Below, one piece after another: positions 52,553 to 60,944 of a stretch of 63,229 bases of DNA. Each line of letters starts with the position of its first letter. Position 1 is the stretch's first letter. The DNA lies in the NCBI GenBank assembly GCA_947168445.1, contig CAMVLW010000007.1, positions 1 to 63,229 on the forward strand, written 5' to 3'. The stretch is from an uncultured Clostridia bacterium. Its GTDB lineage: Bacteria; Bacillota; Clostridia; Oscillospirales; Acutalibacteraceae. The position numbers were made by a program, and so were the translations under genes. The notes under the pieces are model-generated. The model was not told where the DNA came from and did no database searches. It saw only the letters and a program-made list of their open reading frames with translations.

Positions 52553-53362
52553 ATGACTTCCTATTCCGTCCTGATGGCGGTTTACAACAAAGACAACCCC
52601 GTGCATTTCCGCCGTGCCGCCGACAGTATTCTGGCGCAGTCCGTACTGTCAGATGACATTGTGCTGGTATGCGACGGACCGATTGACGGCGAGCTTGCAA
52701 AGGCGGTTGAGGAGTATCGCAGCCGCTTTCATATCGTGCAATTGGAGCAGAATATCGGCTTGGGCGCCGCGCTCAACGAGGGCTTAAAGCATTGCCGCCA
52801 CGATTTGGTGGCGCGTATGGACAGCGACGATATTTGCAAGCCGGAGCGCTGCGAAAAACAAATCAGGCTGTTTGAGAAGAACCCGAAGCTCGGTCTTGCC
52901 AGCTGCTCCGTTTCGGAATTCACCGAAAAAGAAAATCACTTTGTCGGCGTCAGAACGCTTCCTGAGTCACATGCGGAAATTGTGAGATACAGCAAGCGGC
53001 GCAATCCGTTTAATCACCCTGCGGTGATGTTCCGCAAGTCCGAGGTGGAAAAAGCCGGCGGCTACACCGAGGAGTTCCATTATTTTGAAGATTACGATTT
53101 GTGGGTGCGTATGCTGAAAAACGGCACCGTCACCTGCAATTCTTCCGAACCGCTGCTGCTGATGCGCGTATCCGACGACATGTATAAGCGCAGAGGCGGC
53201 GCAAAATACGCCAACGACTTGCTGCGGTTCCATAAAATGCTGTTAAAAACAGGCTATATCCATTTAAGTGATTTTCTGTTTTGCGCTTGTCCGCACGCGG
53301 CGGTGTGCGTCATGCCCAACGGCGTCAGAAAAGCGGTTTACGGAAAACTAAGAAAAGAATAA
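52553..53362 (+). CDS. Family 2 glycosyltransferase
   Basis: 269 residues with the GT-A fold: SVLMAVYNKDNPVHFRRAAD at the N-terminus, NIGLGAALNEGLKH, and the metal-binding DxD region ARMDSDDICKPER. A later FEDYDLWVRML segment matches the acceptor and catalytic-base end of GT2 enzymes. No membrane helix is present. It is paired with the sugar transferase; no flippase or polymerase is seen, so this is a minimal or split surface-glycan locus. Confidence 0.92.
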   Translation: MTSYSVLMAVYNKDNPVHFRRAADSILAQSVLSDDIVLVCDGPIDGELAKAVEEYRSRFHIVQLEQNIGLGAALNEGLKHCRHDLVARMDSDDICKPERCEKQIRLFEKNPKLGLASCSVSEFTEKENHFVGVRTLPESHAEIVRYSKRRNPFNHPAVMFRKSEVEKAGGYTEEFHYFEDYDLWVRMLKNGTVTCNSSEPLLLMRVSDDMYKRRGGAKYANDLLRFHKMLLKTGYIHLSDFLFCACPHAAVCVMPNGVRKAVYGKLRKE

Positions 53363-53396
53363 CAGGCGTCAGCGTGGTGCTGCGCCTGTTTTTTTC
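53361..53396 (+). terminator. Bidirectional terminator between convergent genes
   Basis: CAGGCG and CAGC pair with GCTG and CGCCTG (one bulge), then seven T. It ends the glycosyltransferase transcript and sits next to the stop of the minus-strand DUF1848 gene. Confidence 0.85.
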
Positions 53397-53397
53397 A

Positions 53398-54324
53398 TTA
53401 AAATAAAGAAATCTGATTGGAAAGATAAGAATACTGGTCTGCCTGTCTGACAATATCGTCCGGTCTGCCGCCGCCTGTCAAAAACGGAGAGTGTGGGTCG
53501 TGTGCGGCATAATGCTTCATCACCGAAAGCTTGTCGTAATTGGCATAGCAGTAACGGCAAAGGTGCGGGCAGGTGTTATACGCGCCAATATCGTTGCCGA
53601 GCACGCAGTGACATTCCTGCCGTGCGCCGGGCTTTTTTGGAATGTTCATGCGGATTCCTGCCGCCCGTTCCAAAATCTCCTTGGTCATGCATCCGCTCAC
53701 ATCAATTCCGAACTGCGCTAATTCCCCGCCTTCACAGCACGAGCGCACGGTAATGCCGTGTTCTCTTCCGATTTGCGCAAAGGCTTTTCCGATTGCCGGC
53801 CGTTCCTCCTGCGTTACCTCACGCGCTTCGGGAAAATTGCGTTTTGTTTTTGCGTAGAGGTCAATAAAGCTGATAACCGCCTGATTCAAGTAACCGTCCA
53901 GATACGCCGCGATTTTTTCAAACGCACGGATATGATACGCAAGGCTGTACTTCTCCGTAATAAAAACCGGGTCATAACGCAGACAAACGGCGTTGCTTCC
54001 GACAGTCTGCGTCAGCCGTTTCACGGTGTCAAGCACAAAATACTTGTCCGGCACATTCGGCTCAATCTCCTTGCCATAGGGTGTGACGGTGACAAACCAA
54101 AATTGACGGAACGGGCGCAGCACATCCTCAAACCGCAGCATCGGGGCAGGGTTCTTTGAGCAAAAGACAAGTAAATCCACTACCTTGGGATTCAGCTCAT
54201 ACCGCGTGACAAGCTGCGGCTGAAACGGGTTGCGCACCATCACATAGCCTTCGCTGATTCTGTTCTTAAACCATTCGCTGTAATAAGCGGGAATGTCGGT
54301 TCGCATGCCGGTGTTGATAATCAT
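53398..54324 (-). CDS. DUF1848 family protein
   Basis: 308 residues from ATG 54324, set by GGAGGTGA four nt upstream; the frame extends upstream without support. Conserved features are MIINTGMRTDIPAYYSEW at the start, VFCSKNPAPM, LRYDPVF, and a C-terminal cysteine group CHCVLGNDIGAYNTCPHLCRYCYA near residues 248-272 (given only to its key Cys: CxC, CPxxCxYC). The cysteines suggest an iron-sulfur or zinc site and the middle part resembles a TIM-barrel. The biochemical role is not known to me. It is divergent from the small gene at 54455. Confidence 0.88.
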   Translation of the reverse strand: MIINTGMRTDIPAYYSEWFKNRISEGYVMVRNPFQPQLVTRYELNPKVVDLLVFCSKNPAPMLRFEDVLRPFRQFWFVTVTPYGKEIEPNVPDKYFVLDTVKRLTQTVGSNAVCLRYDPVFITEKYSLAYHIRAFEKIAAYLDGYLNQAVISFIDLYAKTKRNFPEAREVTQEERPAIGKAFAQIGREHGITVRSCCEGGELAQFGIDVSGCMTKEILERAAGIRMNIPKKPGARQECHCVLGNDIGAYNTCPHLCRYCYANYDKLSVMKHYAAHDPHSPFLTGGGRPDDIVRQADQYSYLSNQISLF

Positions 54325-54404
54325 CTGCTTCACCTCCGCCTTCATTATACCTGAAATCCGCCGGTTTGTATAGTGGGGATTTTCGGCTTTTTCAGCGCTT
54401 TTGC

Positions 54405-54433
54405 TGGACAACCGCCGCTCTTTTTGCTATGAT
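54405..54433 (+). promoter_or_regulatory. Promoter of the small gene at 54455
   Basis: TGGACA (54405-54410), 17-bp spacer, TATGAT (54428-54433), about 20 bp before the GTG start. Confidence 0.55.
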
Positions 54434-54454
54434 AAGAGCAAGCGAGGTGATAGC

Positions 54455-54706
54455 GTGAAAAAGCATCTTTTCTTTCACAGGGATAAGCCGTTCCGACCGA
54501 AAGGCGGACGCTTTGACGGCGTTCCCTTTGACCCCGAAAAGCAGCTTGCCGTGATTCGCGGCTCAATCTGCACAGGGGAAAGGGTAGCGGGCTTCAAGGA
54601 CAAAACCACCGGCACGTTTACAGAAGTTATGCTGATTCAATCCCATAAGGACGAAGAACAGTTCAAGAAAATGTATCAGCTTGATTCGGTCAAAACGGAA
54701 TATTGA
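54455..54706 (+). CDS. Small conserved protein, unknown function
   Basis: 83 residues from GTG 54455, chosen because GAGGTGA lies 5 nt upstream; the open frame upstream lacks such a site. The sequence begins KKHLFFHRDKPFRPKGGRFD and contains QLAVIRGSICTGERVAGFKD and FTEVMLIQ. It is soluble, with alternating strands and a helix at the end. I recognise the look of a small conserved clostridial protein but no function. It has its own promoter and a strong terminator. Confidence 0.8.
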   Translation: MKKHLFFHRDKPFRPKGGRFDGVPFDPEKQLAVIRGSICTGERVAGFKDKTTGTFTEVMLIQSHKDEEQFKKMYQLDSVKTEY

Positions 54707-54786
54707 CCGGAATTATTCTGTTTTTCGCCGGAATTATCTTGATTCTGATTTTTTAGTGCAAGCTGTTTCCAACATTTTTCGGCAAA

Positions 54787-54826
54787 AATAGGGGGTTCCA
54801 CTCTGGAACCCCCTATTTACTTTTTT
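54787..54826 (+). terminator. Strong terminator
   Basis: AATAGGGGGTTCCA pairs perfectly with TGGAACCCCCTATT around a 3-nt loop, then TTTAC and six T. Confidence 0.9.
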
Positions 54827-54843
54827 GTGTTTTATGGTATAAT
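54816..54843 (+). promoter_or_regulatory. Promoter of the structured RNA
   Basis: TTTACT (54816-54821), 16-bp spacer, TATAAT (54838-54843). The -35 overlaps the tail of the terminator. The start of transcription would be near 54850, at the left edge of the structured region. Confidence 0.55.
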
Positions 54844-54847
54844 TATC

Positions 54848-55075
54848 ATGAGTTATCAGAAGATAGCTCAAAAACCAGAATCATTTGCGTGAGAAGCTGG
54901 AAAAATAAGGCGTTCCGATTTGCCTGCTATCTACAAGCAGCAACTTGCGCAATGAGAAGCAACGCGGGCTGTCCCGTTTTACGGGCAGTCTGCGCTGTGA
55001 AAATTTTTGCTATGTGACCCCGGATAGGATGAATACCGTGTAAATTGGTGGATAGATGGGTCTTATGGGGTAAGA
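54848..55075 (+). ncRNA. Structured RNA candidate: long leader or independent ncRNA
   Basis: A region of about 225 nt with several mutually supporting helices: AGATAGC (54861-54867) with GCTATCT (54926-54932); CATTTGCG (54882-54889) with CGCAATG (54948-54954), which would cross the first as a pseudoknot; GGC/GCC around 54909-54924; a long hairpin GCGGGCTG (54964-54971) with CAGTCTGC (54986-54993) capped by CCCG/CGGG; and GACCC (55016-55020) with GGGTC (55058-55062). CTGCT (54924-54928) can instead pair with AGCAG (54936-54940), so a two-state switch is possible. It has its own promoter, and no terminator separates it from the AMP-ligase gene. Its size would fit classes such as raiA RNA, but I cannot confirm any known family by eye. 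Confidence 0.65.
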
Positions 55076-55170
55076 AGAAAAAGAGATTATTAAAATTTAG
55101 AACAGGGGCATATGCAACTCACATTGCTTTTAAAGGCGAAAGCAAAATTTGAATTAAAAGGAGTAATGAC

Positions 55171-57045
55171 ATGAGCAAAGTTACAGGATTAAACACCAGT
55201 AAAATTCAGAGAAAATTCCCTGAATGGGCAAAGGTTGACCGTGTGATTAACGGTCTGGAAATCTACAACATGAATATTTTCGACAATATCATGACCTTTA
55301 ACCAGGACAACCTTGACGGCGAAGCTATCCATTATTTCGGCACCAGCATCACCTACGGTGAGCTGCCCGGTCTGCGTGACGCTTATGCGCGCGGTTTGAA
55401 AATGGCAGGCGTTAAGGAAGGCGACGTGGTAACACTCTGCATGCCCGTCAGCATTGAAAACACCATGCTGCTGTTTGCAGTGAACCTGCTCAACGCTATC
55501 AGCAACAACGTCAACTTCCTGTATCTGAAGCACGATTTTGAAACCTATACCACAGAGAAGAATTCTCACATTATCGTAACACTCGACGCGTTCCTTCCTT
55601 ACTTTGTTGACCATCTTGAGGAAAGCTCCGTTGACACCGTCATCGTTATGAACCTCGACGACTTCCTTCCCGAAAAGCGCAAGGGTCTGTTCATGGATAC
55701 CTCCGAAATGCCTGAAAAAATGCAGGAGGTTTTCAACATTGAGCAGATTATGGAATGTCTGATGAATCTTGACAAGGTCAAGGGCGTTCAGTTCATCAAG
55801 CTGGACGAGTTGAGAAAGGCAGGCGCCGAGAGCGACCTTCCGCTGCCCTACGGTCCCACCAACCTCGACCGCGACATCAGCTACTACTACACCAGCGGCA
55901 CCACCGGCAAGCCCAAGTGCGTTGTTTACACCGAGGCTTCCCTGAACGCATATGTTGAAATGCATGCCGGACTCGACACCCAGAATGTCGTCGGCGAGCG
56001 CAACTTCCAGTGTATTCCGCTGACCCACATGACCGGCGAGCGCGTTTGCACCATCATGCCTCTTGTAAGAGGCGGCGTGCTTGTGCCCCAGCCGATTTAT
56101 AACAATAAAACCTTCGCGCGCGACCTTGCGGCGTCAAAGTGCAACTGCGTTGTAGCTACCGCGAGCTTCTATATGCAGGCGGTTAAGCAGGGCGTTTTAG
56201 GACCTCACGCGCTTGAGCACCTCACACGTCCGGCGTCGGGCGGCGAGCCGATTACAAAGAGCTCGGTTAAAAAGGTTGACAAGTGGCTCAAGGCAAACGG
56301 CTGTAAAATCCGCTACTCACTCGGCGGCGGCGCTTCCGAGGAAGGCGGCGCAACGCTTGTTACATACTTCATGAACGAAGAAACCAAGACCAATGAAACC
56401 GGTCTGCCGCTTGAACCCCACGTTCACGTCAAGCTGGTTGACGACAACGGCAACCTGATTACCGAGGACGAGGTGCTTGGTAACCTTCACGCAACAAGTC
56501 CCGCGGCTGCCGACCGTTATCTCGACAACCCCGAAGCAACCGCAGAGCGTTGGTATGTTGACGAGGAAGGCACCAAGTGGGGTGTAACAGGCGACATCGC
56601 TGTGCGTCATGCTGACGGTTCCTACAACATTCTCGGCAGAGCCTCCGACTCCTATGTCAACGAGGACGGCGAGAGAATTTACCTGTTCCAGATTGAGTAT
56701 TCGCTCGACGAGGATGATCCGATTCTCGAATGGGAAGTCAGTGCGTTCAAGAACGAGTGCGGCGGCTATGACGTTGTCGGTCAGATTATCCTTGACCCCG
56801 CCTGCAAAACTCCCAAGAACGAGCTGGTTGACTACTTCTGCAAGAAGTATAAGCTGGACGCTATCAAGTTCTATGATGAATTTGAACTCGGTGAGATTAC
56901 CAACAAGCGTGACTTTGTGCTGCTCGCTCATGACTATAAGGGCTATGTATCTCCCTGCGACGAGAACCATCACTATCTGGTTAACTACTCCGAGGACGGC
57001 ACCACCGAAAGAAGAAAGGTCGCCATCATTCATTATCGTTATTGA
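55171..57045 (+). CDS. AMP-forming ligase (ANL superfamily), substrate unknown
   Basis: 624 residues. A stand-alone adenylate-forming enzyme: YYYTSGTTGKPKCVVYTE near residues 232-249 is the ATP-binding loop, followed by YSLGGGASEEGG and GVTGDIAVRHADGSYNILGRASD, with the hinge Asp in RASD. The C-terminal lysine motif is atypical (GEITNKRDFVLLAHD). There is no carrier domain in the chain. It could activate a fatty or aryl acid for CoA or for a carrier encoded elsewhere, or be a regulatory relative. A strong AAAAGGAG site precedes the ATG. It lies 95 bp after the structured RNA and 42 bp before the GDSL-dockerin gene, probably in one transcript with both. Confidence 0.9.
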   Translation: MSKVTGLNTSKIQRKFPEWAKVDRVINGLEIYNMNIFDNIMTFNQDNLDGEAIHYFGTSITYGELPGLRDAYARGLKMAGVKEGDVVTLCMPVSIENTMLLFAVNLLNAISNNVNFLYLKHDFETYTTEKNSHIIVTLDAFLPYFVDHLEESSVDTVIVMNLDDFLPEKRKGLFMDTSEMPEKMQEVFNIEQIMECLMNLDKVKGVQFIKLDELRKAGAESDLPLPYGPTNLDRDISYYYTSGTTGKPKCVVYTEASLNAYVEMHAGLDTQNVVGERNFQCIPLTHMTGERVCTIMPLVRGGVLVPQPIYNNKTFARDLAASKCNCVVATASFYMQAVKQGVLGPHALEHLTRPASGGEPITKSSVKKVDKWLKANGCKIRYSLGGGASEEGGATLVTYFMNEETKTNETGLPLEPHVHVKLVDDNGNLITEDEVLGNLHATSPAAADRYLDNPEATAERWYVDEEGTKWGVTGDIAVRHADGSYNILGRASDSYVNEDGERIYLFQIEYSLDEDDPILEWEVSAFKNECGGYDVVGQIILDPACKTPKNELVDYFCKKYKLDAIKFYDEFELGEITNKRDFVLLAHDYKGYVSPCDENHHYLVNYSEDGTTERRKVAIIHYRY

Positions 57046-57087
57046 TAAGAATTCAACATACAACTATAAAATCAGGAGGAACATCCA

Positions 57088-58572
57088 ATGGTAAAAAGAA
57101 TTTTATCCGTTATCCTCGCGGTTTGCATGCTCGGCAGCCTGGCTGTTGTAGTTGCTTCCGCTGAGGAAAAGACCGACAAGACGTTCAATTACGTCGCGTT
57201 CGGTGACAGCATTGCCGCAGGCTACGGCTTGACCGCTCCCGGCACCGCTCACGACCCCGCTTTGATTCTGAGCGAGGATTTGATTGCGAATCCGGTTCAG
57301 GACGCTTACGCGCATGTGTTCGGCGAGCGCTTGGCTGAAATGGGCGCAGAGTACGGCTACACTACCACCGCAACCAACCTGTCCAGCACCGCTTACCGCG
57401 CGGAGGACGTGGCAAAGACCATCACCACCGCGGGCTACAAGGGCGTTGTTGCCGCGCACATTCTGGAAACCTTCGTCGGTCCCGGAACCAGCGAGGCGCT
57501 CATTCCTTACCACGACATTTATAACAAGTATCTGCCCGGCGCTGACATGGTAAGTATTCAGCTCGGCGGCAACGATATTGTTATGGGCGTTATCTATCCC
57601 ATGATTGAGTCCGACAACCCGATTCTCAAGGACATGGCTACCGCTGTCGCGCTGCTGCTCTTCGGTCAGTCCGCAGAGACCGCTATCGGCGCGGGTATTA
57701 AGCTGATTATCCGCGACAAGGATTTAATCACCTATCAGCATGTTGCCGAAGCTGCAAAATTCTTTGCGAACGTCGTTAAGAACAAGGAGCAGCTGGTGCT
57801 GAACGCTGCCGATAATGTAGAAGGCGTTGTAGACGCGGTTAAGGGCGTGAACCCCACCGCTGACATCGCGCTGATCGGCATGTATAACCCCTACGGCAAT
57901 TCTCTGGAATATGACGGACAGGTTCGCGACATCTGCACTGTTATCAAGAACATCTTTGCGAGAGGCGCTGCCGAGGCAATCGACTACAAAATCAACATCG
58001 GCGGTGTTGAAGCGACTACCTACGAAGAAGCTGAGGAAAAGACCGGCGAGTTCGAGGACGTTGCGGACGAGCTGATGAACACTCCGCTCAACGAGCTGCG
58101 CAAGGCGAGAATTCAGGCGCTTGTCACCATCGCCGCAGAGGAGCTTGCATACCCGATTCAGTACCTCACCGCAGGCAAGAATGTTGACCCGCAGATGAGA
58201 CTGCTCAACGAAAAGCTGCAGGAAATCGCTGAAAGACAGGGCGCGACCTATGTAGATGTTTACGACATCAGCAACGAGTGCAACACCGACCCGCACCCCA
58301 CCGCTGAGGGTCACAAGGAAATCGCCGACCGTCTGGAAGCAACCATGATGGCAAAAATCGAAGCGAAAATGAGCGCCGCTCCCGAAGTTAAGATTGGCGA
58401 CGTCAACGGCGACGGCGTTGTGAATATCGAGGACGCAACCCTTCTTCAGCGTTATCTCGCTGAGTATGATGCGGAAGATATTCAGCTCGACGCAGCTGAC
58501 GTCAACGGCGACGGTCGTGTAAATGTTACTGACGTAACCGCTCTGCAGCGTATTCTTGCAGAAATTGCGTAA
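57088..58572 (+). CDS. Secreted GDSL/SGNH esterase with C-terminal dockerin
   Basis: 494 residues. A signal peptide covers about 1-24 (ends VVVASA). SGNH-hydrolase blocks are clear: YVAFGDSIAAGYG (block I, catalytic Ser), IQLGGNDIVMG (Gly/Asn), and DPHPTAEGHKEIADRL (catalytic Asp and His near residues 405-411). Residues about 290-340 form an insert. The dockerin (about 434-494) has DVNGDGVVNIEDATLLQ and DVNGDGRVNVTDVTALQ. It would remove ester groups from polysaccharide or lipid outside the cell. AGGAGG precedes the ATG. Confidence 0.93.
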   Translation: MVKRILSVILAVCMLGSLAVVVASAEEKTDKTFNYVAFGDSIAAGYGLTAPGTAHDPALILSEDLIANPVQDAYAHVFGERLAEMGAEYGYTTTATNLSSTAYRAEDVAKTITTAGYKGVVAAHILETFVGPGTSEALIPYHDIYNKYLPGADMVSIQLGGNDIVMGVIYPMIESDNPILKDMATAVALLLFGQSAETAIGAGIKLIIRDKDLITYQHVAEAAKFFANVVKNKEQLVLNAADNVEGVVDAVKGVNPTADIALIGMYNPYGNSLEYDGQVRDICTVIKNIFARGAAEAIDYKINIGGVEATTYEEAEEKTGEFEDVADELMNTPLNELRKARIQALVTIAAEELAYPIQYLTAGKNVDPQMRLLNEKLQEIAERQGATYVDVYDISNECNTDPHPTAEGHKEIADRLEATMMAKIEAKMSAAPEVKIGDVNGDGVVNIEDATLLQRYLAEYDAEDIQLDAADVNGDGRVNVTDVTALQRILAEIA

Positions 58573-58598
58573 AGCTGACAAAACATAATTTGCTGACA

Positions 58599-58630
58599 AA
58601 AGCTGTCCTGAAGTTCAGGGCAGCTTTTTC
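58599..58630 (+). terminator. Terminator after the GDSL-dockerin gene
   Basis: AAAGCTGTCCTG pairs with CAGGGCAGCTTT (one G-U) around a 5-nt loop, then T's. Confidence 0.85.
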
Positions 58631-58667
58631 TGTTCCGTTTCCAAATAACCGAATTTGTTAAAACCGC

Positions 58668-58696
58668 TTGTTTTTATCATCATTTTTGTTTATAAT
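58668..58696 (+). promoter_or_regulatory. Promoter of the Xre-REC/LytS-type operon
   Basis: TTGTTT (58668-58673), 17-bp spacer, TATAAT (58691-58696), about 50 bp before the ATG at 58746. Confidence 0.6.
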
Positions 58697-58745
58697 AGTC
58701 TGTGGATAATATTCAGGTAAATCTATTCACTACGGAGTATTGACA

Positions 58746-59345
58746 ATGAATCAGTTTTTTTCAGATACCTTGCGAAAACTACGAACTGAAAAAGGACTTT
58801 CACAGCAAGCGTTGTCGGACAGAATGTTTGTAACCCGTTCTACGGTAGTCCGTTGGGAAACCGGCAGCCGTCTGCCGGACGCCGCAATGATTTCCCGCTT
58901 GTCCGAGGTTTTGGGTGTAGACGTTAATGTTCTTCTCTTTGCGGCAGCGCAGAGCGACCTGCGCCCGAATGTTATTTTGGTGGACGACAGAAAACTTATT
59001 CTCAACGGCGGCTTGCCCATTCTCAAAGAGGTTCTGCCGAACGCGAATGTGACAGGATTTACTCAGGCTTCCGAAGCGGTGAAATACGCGGAGGAAAACC
59101 GCGTTGCGCTCGCTTTTCTGGACATTGAACTGCGCAACACAAGCGGATTGGAGCTCTGCCGCGAATTGCTTCGGGTCAATTTGCACACAAATGTTATATA
59201 TCTCACCGCCTACAGCGAATATGCTTTTGACGCATGGAGCACAGGCGCCAGCGGCTTTATGCTCAAGCCGATTACGCCGGAGGGCGTCAGGGAACAACTC
59301 AATAATCTGAGATATCCGTTTTTCTGGGGAGGAGAAGGCGCATGA
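58746..59345 (+). CDS. Xre-type HTH fused to a response-regulator receiver domain
   Basis: 199 residues from ATG 58746, with ACGGAG 8 nt upstream; an in-frame TTG at 58740 is too close to that site. Residues about 5-60 form a Cro/C1-type HTH (LSQQALSDRMFVTRSTVVRW). Residues about 75-195 form a receiver domain: ILVDDRKLILNGG, FLDIELRNTSG (acceptor Asp) and YLTAYSEYAFDAW, with the K of MLKPITPEG. DNA-binding domain first and receiver second is the reverse of most response regulators. It overlaps the kinase gene by 4 bp (ATGA), so the two form a two-component pair. Confidence 0.92.
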   Translation: MNQFFSDTLRKLRTEKGLSQQALSDRMFVTRSTVVRWETGSRLPDAAMISRLSEVLGVDVNVLLFAAAQSDLRPNVILVDDRKLILNGGLPILKEVLPNANVTGFTQASEAVKYAEENRVALAFLDIELRNTSGLELCRELLRVNLHTNVIYLTAYSEYAFDAWSTGASGFMLKPITPEGVREQLNNLRYPFFWGGEGA

Positions 59346-60613
59346 TTGGCTGGTTAGATCTGCTCACTTACTCCATCTGCAGCGCCATGCTGCTGATGAT
59401 GCTGTTCGGTATCGCATTTTCTGCTTTTACACCGGGGCTAAACCGATGGAGCAGGAGGTATTTCATTGTTTTATTTACGCTGCATTTGTTATGTGTTGTC
59501 TGTGTTTTTCTTGACGTCATACTCTACATCAATCCCAATATGGCAGCGGTGGAGCGGGTCGTCTATTTCTTTGAGTTTTTGTTTCTTTCGTTACAAATGT
59601 TCATTCCCGCGCCTTTTATTTTGCACTGCAGCGGCGAAAGAGAAAAAGACAGCTTGCTGTTTCGGGTTGTATCCGCCTTGTGGATTTTGAGTTTTATCAT
59701 GCTGATTATCGCGCAGTTTACGGATGTTTTTTACTATGTAACGCCGGATAATCACTTCTTCCGCGGTTCGTTGTATACCCTGATGGCGCTTCCGCTGATT
59801 GCGATGTCGCTTCTCAACACGGCGAGTGTGATTAAAAGACGGAAAAAGATTAAAAAAAAGAATCTGATTGCGCTGCTGGTTTATTTGGTGCCCTTAACCA
59901 TTGCGACTATTATTCACACGGTCTATTTTGACTCTGTGTTCCTTGTCTTGGCAATGGTTATCTGTGCGATGACAATGTTTGGGATGATTCTCACGAACAA
60001 CATCGCGCAATACATGCGCCAGCAGCGGGAAATTGCCAATCAGCGCGCAAGCGTCATGGTGCTGCAAATGCGTCCCCATTTTATCTACAATACCATGATG
60101 GGAATCTACTATCTTTGCGATCAGGATCCCGGCAAGGCAAAGCAGGTTACGCTGGATTTTACCACCTATCTGCGAAAAAACTTTACCGCCATTGGCAGCG
60201 AGAACACCATACCCTTCCGCGATGAACTGGAGCACACCCGCGCCTATCTCGCTGTTGAGCAGGCACAGTTTGAGGATGTTCTGTTTGTCAGCTTTGACAC
60301 GCCGCACACCATGTTTCGAGTGCCGCCGCTGACGCTGCAGCCAATCGTAGAGAATGCCGTGAAGCACGGTATGAAATCGAGCAGCGACCCGATTCATATC
60401 TCTGTTGTCACCCGGCAAACGGAAACGTCAAGCGAAATCATTGTTGAGGACGACGGACCCGGCTTTGAGCCTGTTGATAACAATGAGCCGCATATCGCGC
60501 TCAACAACATTCAGCAGCGACTTGCGCTGATGTGCAAGGGAACCCTGACCATTTCATCACGCGAAGGCGGCGGAACGTCGGTAAAGGTGACAATTCCGGC
60601 GTCAAGCTGGTGA
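59342..60613 (+). CDS. LytS/AgrC-like sensor histidine kinase
   Basis: 423 residues. Six or seven membrane helices fill about 1-225 with little extracellular sequence, so it probably senses something in the membrane. The His_kinase domain has VLQMRPHFIYNTMMGIYYL (His near residue 245), and the GHKL ATPase has PLTLQPIVENAVKHGMK, VEDDGPGFEP and a GGTSVKVTIP end. The start overlaps the Xre-REC gene stop by 4 bp, so translation is coupled. The target genes are unknown. Confidence 0.92.
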   Translation: MIGWLDLLTYSICSAMLLMMLFGIAFSAFTPGLNRWSRRYFIVLFTLHLLCVVCVFLDVILYINPNMAAVERVVYFFEFLFLSLQMFIPAPFILHCSGEREKDSLLFRVVSALWILSFIMLIIAQFTDVFYYVTPDNHFFRGSLYTLMALPLIAMSLLNTASVIKRRKKIKKKNLIALLVYLVPLTIATIIHTVYFDSVFLVLAMVICAMTMFGMILTNNIAQYMRQQREIANQRASVMVLQMRPHFIYNTMMGIYYLCDQDPGKAKQVTLDFTTYLRKNFTAIGSENTIPFRDELEHTRAYLAVEQAQFEDVLFVSFDTPHTMFRVPPLTLQPIVENAVKHGMKSSSDPIHISVVTRQTETSSEIIVEDDGPGFEPVDNNEPHIALNNIQQRLALMCKGTLTISSREGGGTSVKVTIPASSW

Positions 60614-60661
60614 TGAAAGCCGTCGGCTTTCCCGGCGGCAAGTCTTTCAAAACGATACATA

Positions 60662-60705
60662 ATAACAGCAGTCCCGCGGCATGTGCCTTGGGACTGCTTT
60701 GTTAT
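60662..60705. terminator. Bidirectional terminator between the kinase gene and cotJC
   Basis: AGCAGTCCC (60667-60675) pairs with GGGACTGCT (60690-60698), extended by ATAAC/GTTAT with a two-base bulge. T-rich on both strands. Confidence 0.8.
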
Positions 60706-60709
60706 GCGG

Positions 60710-60937
60710 TTACTTCTTTTTGCGGAAGCAGGCTTTGTCAAATTCAGGGTTAAAGGCGTAGAAATTCCGTTCGTCAAGCTTGTCGGTCAGCAACCGCAAA
60801 TTTTCACCGAACCTCTGATAGTGCACAACCTCGCGCTCGCGCAGAAAACGAATCGCGTCCTTTACGTCGTAATCATCCGCCAGACGCAGAATATTGTCAT
60901 AAGTGGTGCGGGCTTTTTGCTCCCATAAGGCTATCAA
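60710..60937 (-). pseudogene. cotJC: cotJC (spore coat Mn-catalase family), 3' part only, interrupted by the serine-recombinase element
   Basis: About 74 residues matching the C-terminus of CotJC/manganese catalase: LWEQKARTTYDNILRLADD, DAIRFLREREVVHYQRFGE (with the metal-site ExxH pattern) and ERNFYAFNPEFDK. A full CotJC is about 190 residues. The match begins at LIALWEQ; upstream in frame the sequence becomes unrelated and AT-rich (element DNA), only 33 bp from the recombinase stop. The 5' part of cotJC is expected beyond the right edge. The fragment has no ribosome site, so it is not expressed alone. It might be restored by excision during sporulation (inference). Confidence 0.85.
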
Positions 60938-60944
60938 TGTGCAA

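Larger units (their letters stand above)
54707..55170. other. 464-bp intergenic region: terminator, promoter and structured RNA
   Basis: No protein gene is seen here. It contains the terminator of the upstream gene (54787-54826), a promoter (54816-54843), the RNA candidate (54848-55075) and the ribosome site of the AMP-ligase gene (AAAAGGAG just before 55171). A TTGCTTT/AAAGCAA hairpin lies near 55123-55147. Confidence 0.75.

Noticed and set aside
54848..55075. 6S RNA, SRP RNA, RNase P RNA, tmRNA or a classical c-di-GMP riboswitch
   Set aside because: None of their hallmark sequences or the closing end-to-end stem of 6S RNA could be found.
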